Source: Nostoc foliaceum FACHB-393
Lineage (GTDB): Bacteria > Cyanobacteriota > Cyanobacteriia > Cyanobacteriales > Nostocaceae
Assembly (NCBI RefSeq): GCF_014698505.1
Contig: NZ_JACJTD010000041.1
Location: 1 to 64,000, forward strand
Direction: 5' to 3'
Length of the DNA: 64,000 bases
A program made the translations under genes and the position numbers. Under the pieces are notes generated by a model. That model was not told where the DNA came from. It saw only the letters and a list, made by a program, of their open reading frames with translations, and did not search any database. Shown piece by piece: positions 34,075-43,662 of this stretch (position 1 is the first letter of the stretch; each line of letters opens with the position of its first letter).

Positions 34075-34983
34075 CTAATTACCAATCTCTTTCAGAGCTA
34101 GTCTTTTACCTTTTTGTGCAGCTTCATGAAAACGAGATATTCTCAAACCATATCTGATACCTAAATACAGCGAATATATCTTTGACGATCGCCAAAAAGA
34201 TTGAGGTGAAATAGTACCTCGAAAATATGCCAGCATAATTTGTGAGTAAGCTAACCCTTCTACTAAACGCAAGAGATAATCTTCTTTTAAACGGTTAGCA
34301 GGTATTAAATGAATCAGCTTGAGTGATGCAAACAGCCCTGTACCTAAACCCATATCACAAGCTGTAAATGCTAAGTCTGAGTCTCCACAAGAGGTAAGCA
34401 TTTTACCTTTGCGATCCATATTTGCTCGTTGAGGATTGTTACGAACTAACTCGCTGTATTTTTCAGCAACAACCTTGCGAATACAAAGCCCAGCCCCGCA
34501 TGGGGTTGTTTCATACTGCTCTATTAAATTAGACCAGCGATCGCGCTCAAACTCTCGAATTGCCAAATTTCCTAAATAAGGTTTTGTCCAAGACGGAGGT
34601 GTTACTTCAAATTCCGCTTTAATTTGTCCACCCCAAGCACCAATGAATGGAAAATCTTTACTAATTCGCCATGTGGTTTCTAAATAATCTGAATCTAAAA
34701 CGTTATCATCATCAACAAATACTATTACTCCAGCCGTAGCTTCTCGCATTCCTCTGAGCCTAGCCGCAGTCAATCCCAGTTGTTCTTCTCGAATATGACG
34801 AGCTTGGGGATGCCAACTTAAATCAATTTCCGTAGCTAGAGGGCGATCGCTCGCATTATCAACTAACAAAAGTTCCCAAAAATCTTTGGATAAAGTTTGA
34901 ACTTCAAGTGCTTGTAAAACCCTTTCTAAATAGTTCTTACGAGGATTGTGGGCACAGATAACTATACTGAGAGGTAATTCCAT
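34075..34983 (-). CDS. Family 2 glycosyltransferase
   Basis: A 302-residue GT-A glycosyltransferase related to the gene at 29119. LSIVICAHNPRKNYLERVLQALEVQTL starts the nucleotide-binding half. EEQLGLTAARLRGMREATAGVIVFVDDDNVLDSDYL contains the DDD metal site. WGGQIKAEFEVTPPSWTKPYLGNLAIREF is similar to the E-W-L region of the paralogue, and TSCGDSDLAFTACDMGLGTGLFASLKLIHLIP forms the acceptor-side helix region. It fits a sugar-adding step; donor unknown. Confidence 0.87.
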   Translation of the reverse strand: MELPLSIVICAHNPRKNYLERVLQALEVQTLSKDFWELLLVDNASDRPLATEIDLSWHPQARHIREEQLGLTAARLRGMREATAGVIVFVDDDNVLDSDYLETTWRISKDFPFIGAWGGQIKAEFEVTPPSWTKPYLGNLAIREFERDRWSNLIEQYETTPCGAGLCIRKVVAEKYSELVRNNPQRANMDRKGKMLTSCGDSDLAFTACDMGLGTGLFASLKLIHLIPANRLKEDYLLRLVEGLAYSQIMLAYFRGTISPQSFWRSSKIYSLYLGIRYGLRISRFHEAAQKGKRLALKEIGN

Positions 34984-35007
34984 ACAATAATGATTTTAGG
35001 CTTTGTT

Positions 35008-35700
35008 TTAAAATGCTGAATGTTCAAATTCTAAACAACCCTTTTCTACTTTACGTAGCCAAAGAAGATTATCAACTTGTCCGCCAAACTTCCAGTTACC
35101 GCTAGCCAGAGCTTCACCAATTGTTCTAGCTACACCTTCAAAAGCAATACAATCATGGAATGCAAGAATACCTCCTCCGACAATCCAAGAACTTGCTTTT
35201 TCGTAATCATTTTTTGCTCCTTGGTAACTATGATCGCCATCAATAAAAACGAGATTTAAAGAATGCCCACCAAAATCTGAAGGTCTAAGTTCCTGACTAT
35301 TCTTTCTGATGGCAGTGATGTGTTGAGCTACTGCCTTAGTATTATTTTTAAATTCATTTAATGTATCTCTTTCACCCTCTGGCATAGTTTGATTTTCCCA
35401 AGTATCAACACAAAACAAGTGTCCATTTTTGGGAGAGACAGCAGCAGCAATATAACAACTAGATGCTCCTAAATAAGATCCTATTTCTAAAACTTTTGCA
35501 AATTCTCCTAGATCCTTGCTTAAGATGTAGAGCATATTTAGCTCATGAGCAGTCATGTGTGTGTTTATATTATTTTTAGTTAAACAACCTAGTTTAGTCA
35601 GTTCCCTATTAATTGAAGAACTTTGAAAATCAATTAATAATTGTTCTGCTCGCCAAATTAAGTGATGTGATACCTTGTAAGAAAAATCACTAACTTTCAT
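35008..35700 (-). CDS. Class I SAM-dependent methyltransferase (Methyltransf_24-like)
   Basis: A 230-residue methyltransferase similar to CmcI/O-methyltransferase-type proteins. KVLEIGSYLGASSCYIAAAV is motif I, LFCVDTWEN the second strand, LNLVFIDGDHSYQGAKNDYEKASSWIVGGGILAFHDC the typical D-G-D-H-x-Y-x-x-x-x-x-D acidic motif. The final part ends WLRKVEKG. It resembles the C-terminal domain of the neighbouring three-part fusion protein (35747), suggesting the two are related pieces of one modification step. 47 bases downstream of that gene. Confidence 0.83.
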   Translation of the reverse strand: MKVSDFSYKVSHHLIWRAEQLLIDFQSSSINRELTKLGCLTKNNINTHMTAHELNMLYILSKDLGEFAKVLEIGSYLGASSCYIAAAVSPKNGHLFCVDTWENQTMPEGERDTLNEFKNNTKAVAQHITAIRKNSQELRPSDFGGHSLNLVFIDGDHSYQGAKNDYEKASSWIVGGGILAFHDCIAFEGVARTIGEALASGNWKFGGQVDNLLWLRKVEKGCLEFEHSAF

Positions 35701-35746
35701 TTTTTAATCTCCTAACCTATATATTTTTTTCGGTTTGAACTAGAAA

Positions 35747-38026
35747 TCAATGTTTTTGTTCAAAAATGGCATAACCATTACGTAAATCAGTATTTTGAGT
35801 AAGTACTAAATAATTAGAATCTAAAAGCAATTTTTGATAAATTTTGTAGCTATAAAATGTATTTATATCATCTAGCAACATAAATTTATAGCCAGACAAT
35901 TCATTTTCTAATTGTTCAATACTTGTGCTGGTTTGAGAACCATCGATTAAGATAATATCAAAAACATTAATATTATTTTCTTCTTTAATTTTCTTAATAA
36001 TTTTACTTAGTTCTTGAGGTAAATTATCTAAAGAAAGAGATGGAATATTATAGTATTTGACAAGAGATTCAGCAAGATAACGCTTTTGTAGCTTCTTAAA
36101 TTGAGGAGTAGAAATATTGACGCAAAAGGCAATTGGCTTGTTTGGGTTCTCTGTAATACCCGTTAAAAGCGCCTCGGTAATAATTTCTCCACTAGATGCT
36201 CCTATTACTAAAGCTGTTTCAATATCTTTTTCCTTGACCATTTTGCGGATTGTCTGAAAAAAATCATCAGATTTTATCGTGGAAAATTGGTAAGGAAGGA
36301 AATAACCAAATCTAGTTTCTAAACGAGATAAAGGTTGACGTAGTAATGTTTTTAAATTTGATGTTAGCCATTGCTTAAAGGCCGTTTTATATGGCGTTAA
36401 TTTTACCAAATTAGATAATTTTACAAAAGATTTTGTTTGTTTTTTTAATGAGTGAGATTGTAAAGAAGCCGAACCACTCAACAATTTCACGAAATCGAAT
36501 TGTTGACATGCTGTAAGCATAGTACAGAGGCGATCTAGCCATTCTTGGAAGCTTAGATTAGGCAATTGATGAGCGCTACAGCGGTACTTTAATGGTTCAC
36601 TGTACGGTAAAGTATCTTTATTTATTAGAGTATTAACGACCCAACGAGTACGCTCAAGTTCAGGATGGGAAAGAGAGGGATACTTATGAGCATAGTCGAT
36701 GGCATCATTTAATTTTCCTTGACAAAGGAGAGAAATAATCAAATAAGCCCACTCTACAGGATCAGGAGCTAATTCTTTAGATATATCAAGAGTCCATTTA
36801 ATTGGCTGAGTAATCCAATCGTATGCTGTTGCTGCATTTCCTTTGTAAAGGCTACACAATGCCAATCGTAATTTTGGTTGAGACTGATAATCTACATAAT
36901 TTAGGCATTTAAGATAGCAAGCTTCTGCTTCATCGTATTTACCTGCCCAGAGTTTTTCATCTCCTTGATGGAAAATCGCTTTATCTAATGCATTAACAAT
37001 AATAGGTGAATTTTTAATGCCTGATGATATATCTACGATCGCCATTGGTTCAAAAGGATTGTTCTGAACAATTCTTTGATTTGGTTTGAGTTGCTTATGG
37101 AGATTAAACCATTGCCAAATTTGATCTCGTTGTTTAAATGTATGCTGTGAATGAACTAGTTCATAGCCTGCATTGATAATTTTTTCTAGTTCATCTTGGT
37201 TCTGAAATAAATAATCAAGTTTATCTAATATGTCGTTTTCATCAGCAAAGACGCAGTTTTCCATATCTACAAAACCTGCGGCTTCAACAGTTGGATTGTT
37301 TTCTGTAATTAAACAGCATTTGGCTGCGGGAACCTCCAGAAGTTTGCGAACCAAATCTCTGGCCATTGAACCACATCCTGGTGAAAACCAAGAAGCATTG
37401 ATTGTCCGAGCATACTGTTCGCCAAACATCATTCTTGATGTTTCTCGAGTTTCTAAATATCCCAGATGCGGGCAAATTAAAGATGGATAATACTTCGATA
37501 CAATCTTGTTAATTTTTATTCGCCAAGGGTAGAGTAAACTTTGGTTGCCACTGATGATAATCGGTATGTTTTTAGACTCGCCATAGTCTTTAAATATATC
37601 AGAATCTATAAAATTTGGCCAGAAAAATAAGTTTTCAACAATTTCTGGAAGATACTCAGTTAAAGAAATAGATATGGAGAAAAATGTTTCGATTCCCCAA
37701 TTTTCCATATCAGCAAGGAAGGCCGTATGAAATCCACAACAAGCATCTCCGTTATAAAAACCTAGCTTGGGGATTTCTGGATAAGCAGAAGTATTTTGAA
37801 TATGTCGTTGAGAAGTATATGATGCAATACCACTTTCAAATAAGGTGATATCTGGTTGATATTTTTCACAGACCTGCTGATAGTCATATTCTTCATTAAT
37901 AACAATGACTTCAAAAAATTCTCTTAGACATTTAACGTGCTGTTGCTTTAAGGCGCTGTAGAATTTAGCCGATCCTTTATTAACCCATTGAAAAAAAACA
38001 AGTTTTGGTTTATTAATGTTATACAT
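35747..38026 (-). CDS. Three-part fusion: CgeB-like glycosyltransferase, TPR-like region, methyltransferase-like domain
   Basis: A 759-residue protein from the ATG at 38026 (MYNINKPKLVFFQW), preceded by AAAGGAAA; an upstream start giving 38 more residues is unlikely. Residues about 5-330 resemble CgeB-like GT-B glycosyltransferases: WVNKGSAKFYSALKQQHVK, PKLGFYNGDACCG, WFSPGCGSMARDLVRKLLEVPAAKCCLIT and GFVDMENCVF. Residues about 360-500 look like TPR helices (KLWAGKYDEAEACYLKCLNY). The last 170 residues have ALVIGASSGEIITEAL and FDIILIDGSQTSTSIEQL, similar to the Methyltransf_24 motifs of the adjacent gene but without a clear SAM-binding G-x-G. It is likely a multifunctional sugar-modifying enzyme or scaffold. 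The exact activities are unproven. Confidence 0.7.
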   Translation of the reverse strand: MYNINKPKLVFFQWVNKGSAKFYSALKQQHVKCLREFFEVIVINEEYDYQQVCEKYQPDITLFESGIASYTSQRHIQNTSAYPEIPKLGFYNGDACCGFHTAFLADMENWGIETFFSISISLTEYLPEIVENLFFWPNFIDSDIFKDYGESKNIPIIISGNQSLLYPWRIKINKIVSKYYPSLICPHLGYLETRETSRMMFGEQYARTINASWFSPGCGSMARDLVRKLLEVPAAKCCLITENNPTVEAAGFVDMENCVFADENDILDKLDYLFQNQDELEKIINAGYELVHSQHTFKQRDQIWQWFNLHKQLKPNQRIVQNNPFEPMAIVDISSGIKNSPIIVNALDKAIFHQGDEKLWAGKYDEAEACYLKCLNYVDYQSQPKLRLALCSLYKGNAATAYDWITQPIKWTLDISKELAPDPVEWAYLIISLLCQGKLNDAIDYAHKYPSLSHPELERTRWVVNTLINKDTLPYSEPLKYRCSAHQLPNLSFQEWLDRLCTMLTACQQFDFVKLLSGSASLQSHSLKKQTKSFVKLSNLVKLTPYKTAFKQWLTSNLKTLLRQPLSRLETRFGYFLPYQFSTIKSDDFFQTIRKMVKEKDIETALVIGASSGEIITEALLTGITENPNKPIAFCVNISTPQFKKLQKRYLAESLVKYYNIPSLSLDNLPQELSKIIKKIKEENNINVFDIILIDGSQTSTSIEQLENELSGYKFMLLDDINTFYSYKIYQKLLLDSNYLVLTQNTDLRNGYAIFEQKH

Positions 38027-38357
38027 AATTTTTTCCTTTATATAGTAACAATAATTTGAATGCTGGATTTTATTCTTTTTATAGAGTCTGATGAAATAGA
38101 GGTGAAATAATGGTTTTTTTGTAAAAATTTTCGCTTTCAACTAAACGATCGCATGAATTAAAATCTTCATGCGATCGCGTATTGATATTTTGTTTGGACT
38201 GCGATCGCGCTGCTAATCGCTTTACTCATTGGGGTTTTTACTCCTGACCCTGAATTAGTTGGCTATATCTCTCCTCAAAACATTAAGAGTTCTGTACTTT
38301 ACCTACAGGAGCATGAACAATTTACAGCACTACGTAATACAAAAGGTTGCTGCAATA
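38027..38357. other. Spacer with HIP1 sites and a hairpin
   Basis: 331 bases between two minus-strand genes of the cluster. It contains two GCGATCGC sites and the hairpin at 38146-38177. No gene is credible. Confidence 0.6.
38146..38177. repeat. Perfect HIP1-armed hairpin
   Basis: CGATCGCATGAA (38146-38157) pairs perfectly with TTCATGCGATCG (38166-38177) around an 8-base loop. No clear T-run follows on either strand, so transcription termination is possible but not shown; it may be a mobile palindromic repeat. Confidence 0.55.
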
Positions 38358-39320
38358 CTATAAAAATGCAAACTTTTCGGCTGCAAAATTTATTACTAAC
38401 CCCATGTTGCCAGTTTTCACGTCTACCGTATACACAGCAGTGTTTTTTCCATTACTGTCAGGAGCAAGCGCATACAATTGACCATCAGAAGAGAAGGTTA
38501 AGTCTTTGAGATCGTAAGAGAGTGGGCGTCCTTTAAAGCTCAGTGGGGCCAATCTTTTAATTTTGAGGTTGCCAGTAATTATGGCTTTCTCCTGCAAGTT
38601 TATGGAGATTAGACATGGGAAACCTTCTGAGCCGATCTCAGTTGCAAAAATATTTCCATTCATATCTTGGCATAGGTTAGCGAATCGATGGGTGGGCGGC
38701 AATGAGGGTAAGGCCAGTTCGTCACGGGCAAGAACTTTACCGCTTGTGAAATCGAGCGTCTTAAAGCTAAAAGGCGGAACGCCCTCATTTCCCACGAGGC
38801 ACAGAAGTTGATTATTAGGAAGGCTGAGCAAACTTTCAACAGTTTCATTGGATCTCTTGAAGCCTAGTACTTTTTTCGCTCTAAATACAGGGATAGTAGC
38901 GTTTCCTATAGTAAAAGTCAGATGGTTGAAATAACCATTTTTGGTGCTGGAGACTGTAGAAATTACAAGAGTCCCATTTTTTAGGACTATCGCTTTTGTA
39001 ATCCGGTTATTATAGCCATTGACAAAGAAAGCCCGAGGGTTTTTCGGAACAGGCAATGGATTTTCAACGGACAGAGATAACTGACTGACCTTAGAGAGAA
39101 TTTTTCCCGTTGCTAGTTCAGCAGTACTCAGCTCCAATTCTGGAGTTTGGTTTTCCCTGCTTTGATTGTTGGATTTACTCAGGAGGTTTACTGCATAAAG
39201 AATTTTCTGCTTGGTGTCCGGCTTCTGAGCAACTGCCTTACTAGAGAGACCAGCAACAACAGTAGAAGTTAAACTGGCAGCTGCGAGCTGCCCAAATTGT
39301 CGTCGTTTCAATGATGGCAT
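38358..39320 (-). CDS. Tat-signal exported protein, function unknown
   Basis: A 320-residue protein with a twin-arginine-type signal (MPSLKRRQFGQLAAASLTSTVVAG, cleavage after about residue 32, KAVAQ). The ATG at 39320 is chosen because AAGGAG stands seven bases upstream; the ATG at 39326 is too close to that site. The mature part is mostly beta-strand with repeating pieces such as GTLVISTVSSTKNGYF, NQLLCLVGNEG, NGNIFATEIGSEGFPCLISI and DGQLYALAPDSNGK, which look like blades of a beta-propeller. No catalytic motif was recognised. It lies 49 bases downstream of the large DUF4082 protein gene and is probably part of the same transcript, so it may act on the same extracellular target. Confidence 0.6.
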   Translation of the reverse strand: MPSLKRRQFGQLAAASLTSTVVAGLSSKAVAQKPDTKQKILYAVNLLSKSNNQSRENQTPELELSTAELATGKILSKVSQLSLSVENPLPVPKNPRAFFVNGYNNRITKAIVLKNGTLVISTVSSTKNGYFNHLTFTIGNATIPVFRAKKVLGFKRSNETVESLLSLPNNQLLCLVGNEGVPPFSFKTLDFTSGKVLARDELALPSLPPTHRFANLCQDMNGNIFATEIGSEGFPCLISINLQEKAIITGNLKIKRLAPLSFKGRPLSYDLKDLTFSSDGQLYALAPDSNGKNTAVYTVDVKTGNMGLVINFAAEKFAFL

Positions 39321-39343
39321 TACCATACTCCTTGTGGGTTGCT

Positions 39344-42300
39344 TTAAGGAACAATCAATCCTGGATTTGGTGTCTGGGGTTTAGCGCCCATATCTGCTAG
39401 GATGTTGACAGTTATTTGCTTGGCGCGAATATCTTCTCGAGCTGGGCTAACATCGTTACTGTCTAGCCCCCATGCCCACTGAATGTTGCCAGACGCGAAG
39501 ACTTTAGCGCCACTACTAGCTGTGTAGCGGGCTGAGTGGGATGTATTAAAATCCTGATTAGCAGGGAGAGTTTGTTCTCCAGCCGGTTCGTCGAAAGTTG
39601 GCAATAAGAAAGAGGGTTGGACTGGCGACTGGGACAACATCACCAGACCAGCAGGCGCAGACCCATTATCAACGAGAAAATCCCATTCATAGCCGACTAA
39701 CATAGTCAGCTGATCCCCGTTCTGGAGTCCCGTGTTTGCATAGTAAGGATCGCTGCTGTTGGTAACGACATAATTAAAACCGCCGTAAAGACTTGAGGTG
39801 TCGCTACCGTACATTACTCCTAACAAGGCATTTTCCGGTCGCTGGTTTTGGAAGCTGCGGAATTTATTAGTGGCTGCTGACGATCCCTGTTGCTGGGCAA
39901 CTGGATCTACTGCCCAATCTTGTTTGTAGCAGGCCATTACTCGGTTGGGCTTCACTTGCCCAGCAGCTACAGTAGAATTTTCAAACCTGACTCGCCAATA
40001 ACAAGTGTTAGCAGAGAAAAATCCCAAATTAATGCCAGCATTGCGGGCAGTCTCGACGTGATCGCGCATTTCTTTAGACCAATACTCGTCGTGCCCTACA
40101 GACAAGAATACTTTGTGATTGAGCAATTTTTGTTCGTTGCTGTGAATCTGCATATTGTCGGTATAGGTGACATCGTAACCTTGAGATTCTAGCCAGCGCA
40201 CCATATTGTATTCCCATCGCAGGGGTGTGTCGGCCTGGTTGTCGGTGATATAGGTTGCTTGGGAGAACGGCCGGTCGTAGGAAACCTTAAAAGCTCGTTG
40301 ACCGTTAATGCTGTGAGAGTTGTACAGGCTGTAACCTCCCGTCATGCTGTAGCCCAAGACAGTAGAAACGGCACTCTGAAACAGAATATCGGCAGTGCTG
40401 CTATCATCGACAACGACAAACCACACATGGGCGATGATGCCTGTTGCCTGGTGGGTCAACTTGGCTACATAAAGACCGCTAGTCCAGTTATTGGCTACTT
40501 GGACTACGTAGGAAGTTGTCCAGTTACACTCGATCAAGCGGGTATCAGGGTCTAGGGTACAAGCAGCTTGGGTCGTGCCATTGAGTAAACCGCTACTTGC
40601 CATCAGCCTTCCGCCTGTGCCACCGTAGTAGCCCAAGCGATACACGTCGATGCTAAACTGTCCCGCTTGTGCCAGAGAAACCTTAATGTCCAGCGTTCCC
40701 CCTTTACTGGCACTGGTCGCTGAGGCATAACCAGCGATCTCGCCATTACCCCGATTGTTAAGCTTCCAATTAGTCGTGCCGGGATTGAGGTTTTCTAAAT
40801 AGATGGCATTGGGGTTTACCGGGGTTGCTGTAGCCGAAAAAGTGACACTGCCGATGCCTGCCGCCGTGGCGCTGACTACCGTTCCTCCAGGTGCGGTAGG
40901 AGCCTGTCCTAGTGTCAAAATTGTACTTGCTTGACCGCTAGCATTAGTGACTGCACTAGTGGGCGAGACTGACCCCCCGCCATTCACAACATCAAAATTA
41001 ACTGTAACTCCTGACTGAGGAATGTTTTGAGCGTTGACGACTCGCACGACTAGGGGGTTGGTCAGAGGTGTGCCTATGGCGCCACTCTGATTGTCTCCAC
41101 TGACTTTAACCAAGATGCTACCAGCGACAAAGGCAATGTCGCGATAATAGTTAGTATTCCGGAAAGAACTAGTGGGAAAATAATTGGGATTCGAATTATA
41201 TACCCCATTGTTGCCATCTGCTACTGAGGTCAGGTCGCCATTAACTATGGAGCTGGCCAGTTCATCATAGGTGGCGACGTAATAGGCGTTGATGTTGACA
41301 GAGACTACATAAGTCGTATTAGCTTGAATATTTACTGGCGTCTCTAGAAGCTGCTCCTGCCAGCCAGAAGCCGTCTCGTTAGAAAAAGTGACGCTTGCCA
41401 ACAGAGTTCCCGTTGCCGTCCAGATTTTGCCAATATGAGTTCCTGTCTCACTAGCGGCTTTCCAAAAACGAATGGTGGCAACCTGTCCACCTCTAGTAGC
41501 GCGAAATTTCATGCCTAATTCATAGGCAACGTTATCAGTAGAATTTGGAAAATTGGGTACTTGAGTTGTCAACAGAGTTTGGCTGTTTCCCGAAGGACTG
41601 GCATAAGCAGAGAAAGTAACGCTACCTACTTCTTCTGCTGTGACGCTCACTGTATTCATTACAGGACTTGTCGCACCAGGATTAGCTCCAAGCGTTAAAG
41701 TGGTACTAGCCTGTCCATTAGTATCAGTTAATACTGTTGTCGGAGAAACTGACCCTCCGCCGCTGGTAACGGCAAAGTTCACCGTCACTCCTGACTGAGG
41801 ATTGCCAGTACTGTTTTTCACCAGAACAACCAAGGGGTTAGACAAGGGAGTTGCGCCTGCACCAGTCTGATTATCGCCGCTGATTTTTGTAATCGTAGGT
41901 AGGGCAACAGCTACAAAGTTGATGTCACGAAAATAGTTGCTATTTCGGTGAGAACCTGTTGGGAAAGATCCTGGACTCCCATTAAATACTCCATTGTTGC
42001 CGTCTGCGACTGAGCTAAGATCCCCATTGACGATGGGGCTGGCCAGTTCATCATAAGTAGCAACGTAATAAGCATTTATGTTGACAGAAATTGTATAGGT
42101 CGTATTCGCTTGAATGTTCAGTGGTGTATCCAGAGCCTGCTCCTGCCAACCAGAAGCCGTCTCGTTAGTAAAAGTGGCGCTTGCTAACAGGGTTCCCGTC
42201 GCTGACCAGATATTACCAACATGAGTTCCTGTCTCGCTAGGGGCTTTCCAGAAGCGAACGGCGGTAATTTGTCCGCCTGTTGCACTGCGGAATTTCATGC

Positions 42301-42370
42301 CTAGTTCGTAGGGAACGCCATCACTGAAATTTCCAATACTCGGTACTTGATTGCTAAAGAGGATAGTCAT
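39344..42370 (-). CDS. Large modular protein: two DUF4082 + Ig-like repeats and an N,N-dimethylformamidase-beta-like domain
   Basis: From the ATG at 42370 the protein has 1008 residues; an upstream ATG at 42433 overlaps the aminotransferase gene. Residues about 1-150 and 265-410 are two copies of DUF4082 (VPYELGMKFRSATGGQI, HVGNIWSATGTLLAS and YYVATYDELASPIVNGDL). Each is followed by an Ig-like (Big_1/invasin-type) domain (155-260 and 412-520: ISGDNQTGAG, SGVTVNFAV and NGQASTTLTLG). The last 480 residues resemble the N,N-dimethylformamidase beta subunit (RLGYYGGTGG, SVGHDEYWSKEMRDHVE and NTCYWRVRF). The copies are similar at the DNA level, indicating a duplication. No export signal is visible. 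Domain combination suggests an extracellular carbohydrate-associated protein; its reaction is unknown. Near residue 720, GHDEYWS may include metal-binding residues. Confidence 0.78.
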   Translation of the reverse strand: MTILFSNQVPSIGNFSDGVPYELGMKFRSATGGQITAVRFWKAPSETGTHVGNIWSATGTLLASATFTNETASGWQEQALDTPLNIQANTTYTISVNINAYYVATYDELASPIVNGDLSSVADGNNGVFNGSPGSFPTGSHRNSNYFRDINFVAVALPTITKISGDNQTGAGATPLSNPLVVLVKNSTGNPQSGVTVNFAVTSGGGSVSPTTVLTDTNGQASTTLTLGANPGATSPVMNTVSVTAEEVGSVTFSAYASPSGNSQTLLTTQVPNFPNSTDNVAYELGMKFRATRGGQVATIRFWKAASETGTHIGKIWTATGTLLASVTFSNETASGWQEQLLETPVNIQANTTYVVSVNINAYYVATYDELASSIVNGDLTSVADGNNGVYNSNPNYFPTSSFRNTNYYRDIAFVAGSILVKVSGDNQSGAIGTPLTNPLVVRVVNAQNIPQSGVTVNFDVVNGGGSVSPTSAVTNASGQASTILTLGQAPTAPGGTVVSATAAGIGSVTFSATATPVNPNAIYLENLNPGTTNWKLNNRGNGEIAGYASATSASKGGTLDIKVSLAQAGQFSIDVYRLGYYGGTGGRLMASSGLLNGTTQAACTLDPDTRLIECNWTTSYVVQVANNWTSGLYVAKLTHQATGIIAHVWFVVVDDSSTADILFQSAVSTVLGYSMTGGYSLYNSHSINGQRAFKVSYDRPFSQATYITDNQADTPLRWEYNMVRWLESQGYDVTYTDNMQIHSNEQKLLNHKVFLSVGHDEYWSKEMRDHVETARNAGINLGFFSANTCYWRVRFENSTVAAGQVKPNRVMACYKQDWAVDPVAQQQGSSAATNKFRSFQNQRPENALLGVMYGSDTSSLYGGFNYVVTNSSDPYYANTGLQNGDQLTMLVGYEWDFLVDNGSAPAGLVMLSQSPVQPSFLLPTFDEPAGEQTLPANQDFNTSHSARYTASSGAKVFASGNIQWAWGLDSNDVSPAREDIRAKQITVNILADMGAKPQTPNPGLIVP

Positions 42371-42420
42371 AGTTATTTCCGATAAAGTTGAATTACTACG
42401 GACTATAAAAAGTAACTTCT

Positions 42421-43662
42421 CTAAACCTGACAAGCCACTTTTAAAACTTCCACCACATAGTCCTGTTCCTGTTCAGTCATCTGATGAAACAGAGGTAGTA
42501 GGACTGTATGGTCTTGTGCCTGTTCACTCTCCCAAAGGCGATCGCACTTGCCAATTTCACACTCACAAGCTTTCGACTCAACTCCACACGACCAAGCTTC
42601 TGTTTGATAAGCACCTTCACGGTGAGCGCACATAATTCCACGCCGCGTGGCAATGCCAGCATCTAACATTCGCTGCATTACTTGTAGCTGGTCGCATCTC
42701 TCTGTAAGCCGTATACAAAAACTCTGCCAGTTACTCTTGGCCCAATTTGGCTCAGTAGGTAACTTTAATCCGGGTACATCTGCGAGTTGTTCTTGGTATC
42801 GCTGTGCCAAATAACGCCGACGTTCTACAATTTCTGGCAGCCGTTTGAGTTGTTCTCGCCCGACTGCTGCTTGAATATCAGTCATGCGGTAGTTGTAACC
42901 CAGCATGGGGTATGATTCAAATATTACCTGTTTTGTACCGTGGCGTACTGTATCGGGGACGCTCATCCCATGTTGCCGCCAGAGGCGAAACTGTTTGTCC
43001 CATTCAGGATTATTTGTCGTCAACATCCCACCGTCACCGGTGGTGATGACTTTCCGGGGATGAAAGGAAAAGCAGGCGATATCGCCATGCGGCTTACCAA
43101 TTTTCTCCCACTTTCCATCCCAAAGAATTTCACTACCGATGGCACAAGCCGCATCTTCAATTACTGGTAAATTGTAACGGTGGGCAATATCCAAGATGGC
43201 TTTGAGGTCGCAAGGCATCCCGATCTGGTGGACAATGAGAATGGCGCGGGTACGTGAAGCAAAGCTATCCCGAAGGGAATCGCTAATCGCATCTTCAATT
43301 AACATCGGGTTGATGTTGTATGTCTGTGGTTCAATATCCACAAACATCGGTATTGCCCCGCAGTAGCGAATACTGTTAGCAGTGGCAATATAAGAATGGC
43401 TAACGGTAATCACTCGATCTCCAGGTTGCACGCCTACAGCTAACAGCGCTAGATGCAGTGCTGTGGTGCAATTGGAAACAGCACAAGCATAGTTTCCTCC
43501 TACGTAAGTGGCAAACTCTTGCTCAAAGGCTGCGACTTCCGGACCTTGAGTTACCCAGCCAGACATGATTGCACGGCTGGCTGCTTCAGCTTCCGGTTCA
43601 CCTATCCAAGGTTTGGCGATCGGGATGTTCTTTACTTGATTGGTCGATCGCTGCTCAGTCAT
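42421..43662 (-). CDS. DegT/DnrJ/EryC1-type sugar aminotransferase
   Basis: A 413-residue PLP-dependent aminotransferase that converts a nucleotide-linked keto sugar into an amino sugar. FHPRK with Lys204 (FSFHPRKVITTGDGGM) is the PLP lysine, EDAACAIGSE holds the pyridine-nitrogen Asp, and the N-terminus has IPIAKPWIGEPEAEAASRAIMSGWVTQGPEVAAFEQEF. A Cys-rich insert (CGVESKACECEIGKC) near residue 360 is unusual for the family. The gene overlaps the upstream dehydrogenase by four bases (ATGA at 43659-43662). One of two such aminotransferases in the cluster; the exact sugar is unknown. Confidence 0.9.
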   Translation of the reverse strand: MTEQRSTNQVKNIPIAKPWIGEPEAEAASRAIMSGWVTQGPEVAAFEQEFATYVGGNYACAVSNCTTALHLALLAVGVQPGDRVITVSHSYIATANSIRYCGAIPMFVDIEPQTYNINPMLIEDAISDSLRDSFASRTRAILIVHQIGMPCDLKAILDIAHRYNLPVIEDAACAIGSEILWDGKWEKIGKPHGDIACFSFHPRKVITTGDGGMLTTNNPEWDKQFRLWRQHGMSVPDTVRHGTKQVIFESYPMLGYNYRMTDIQAAVGREQLKRLPEIVERRRYLAQRYQEQLADVPGLKLPTEPNWAKSNWQSFCIRLTERCDQLQVMQRMLDAGIATRRGIMCAHREGAYQTEAWSCGVESKACECEIGKCDRLWESEQAQDHTVLLPLFHQMTEQEQDYVVEVLKVACQV

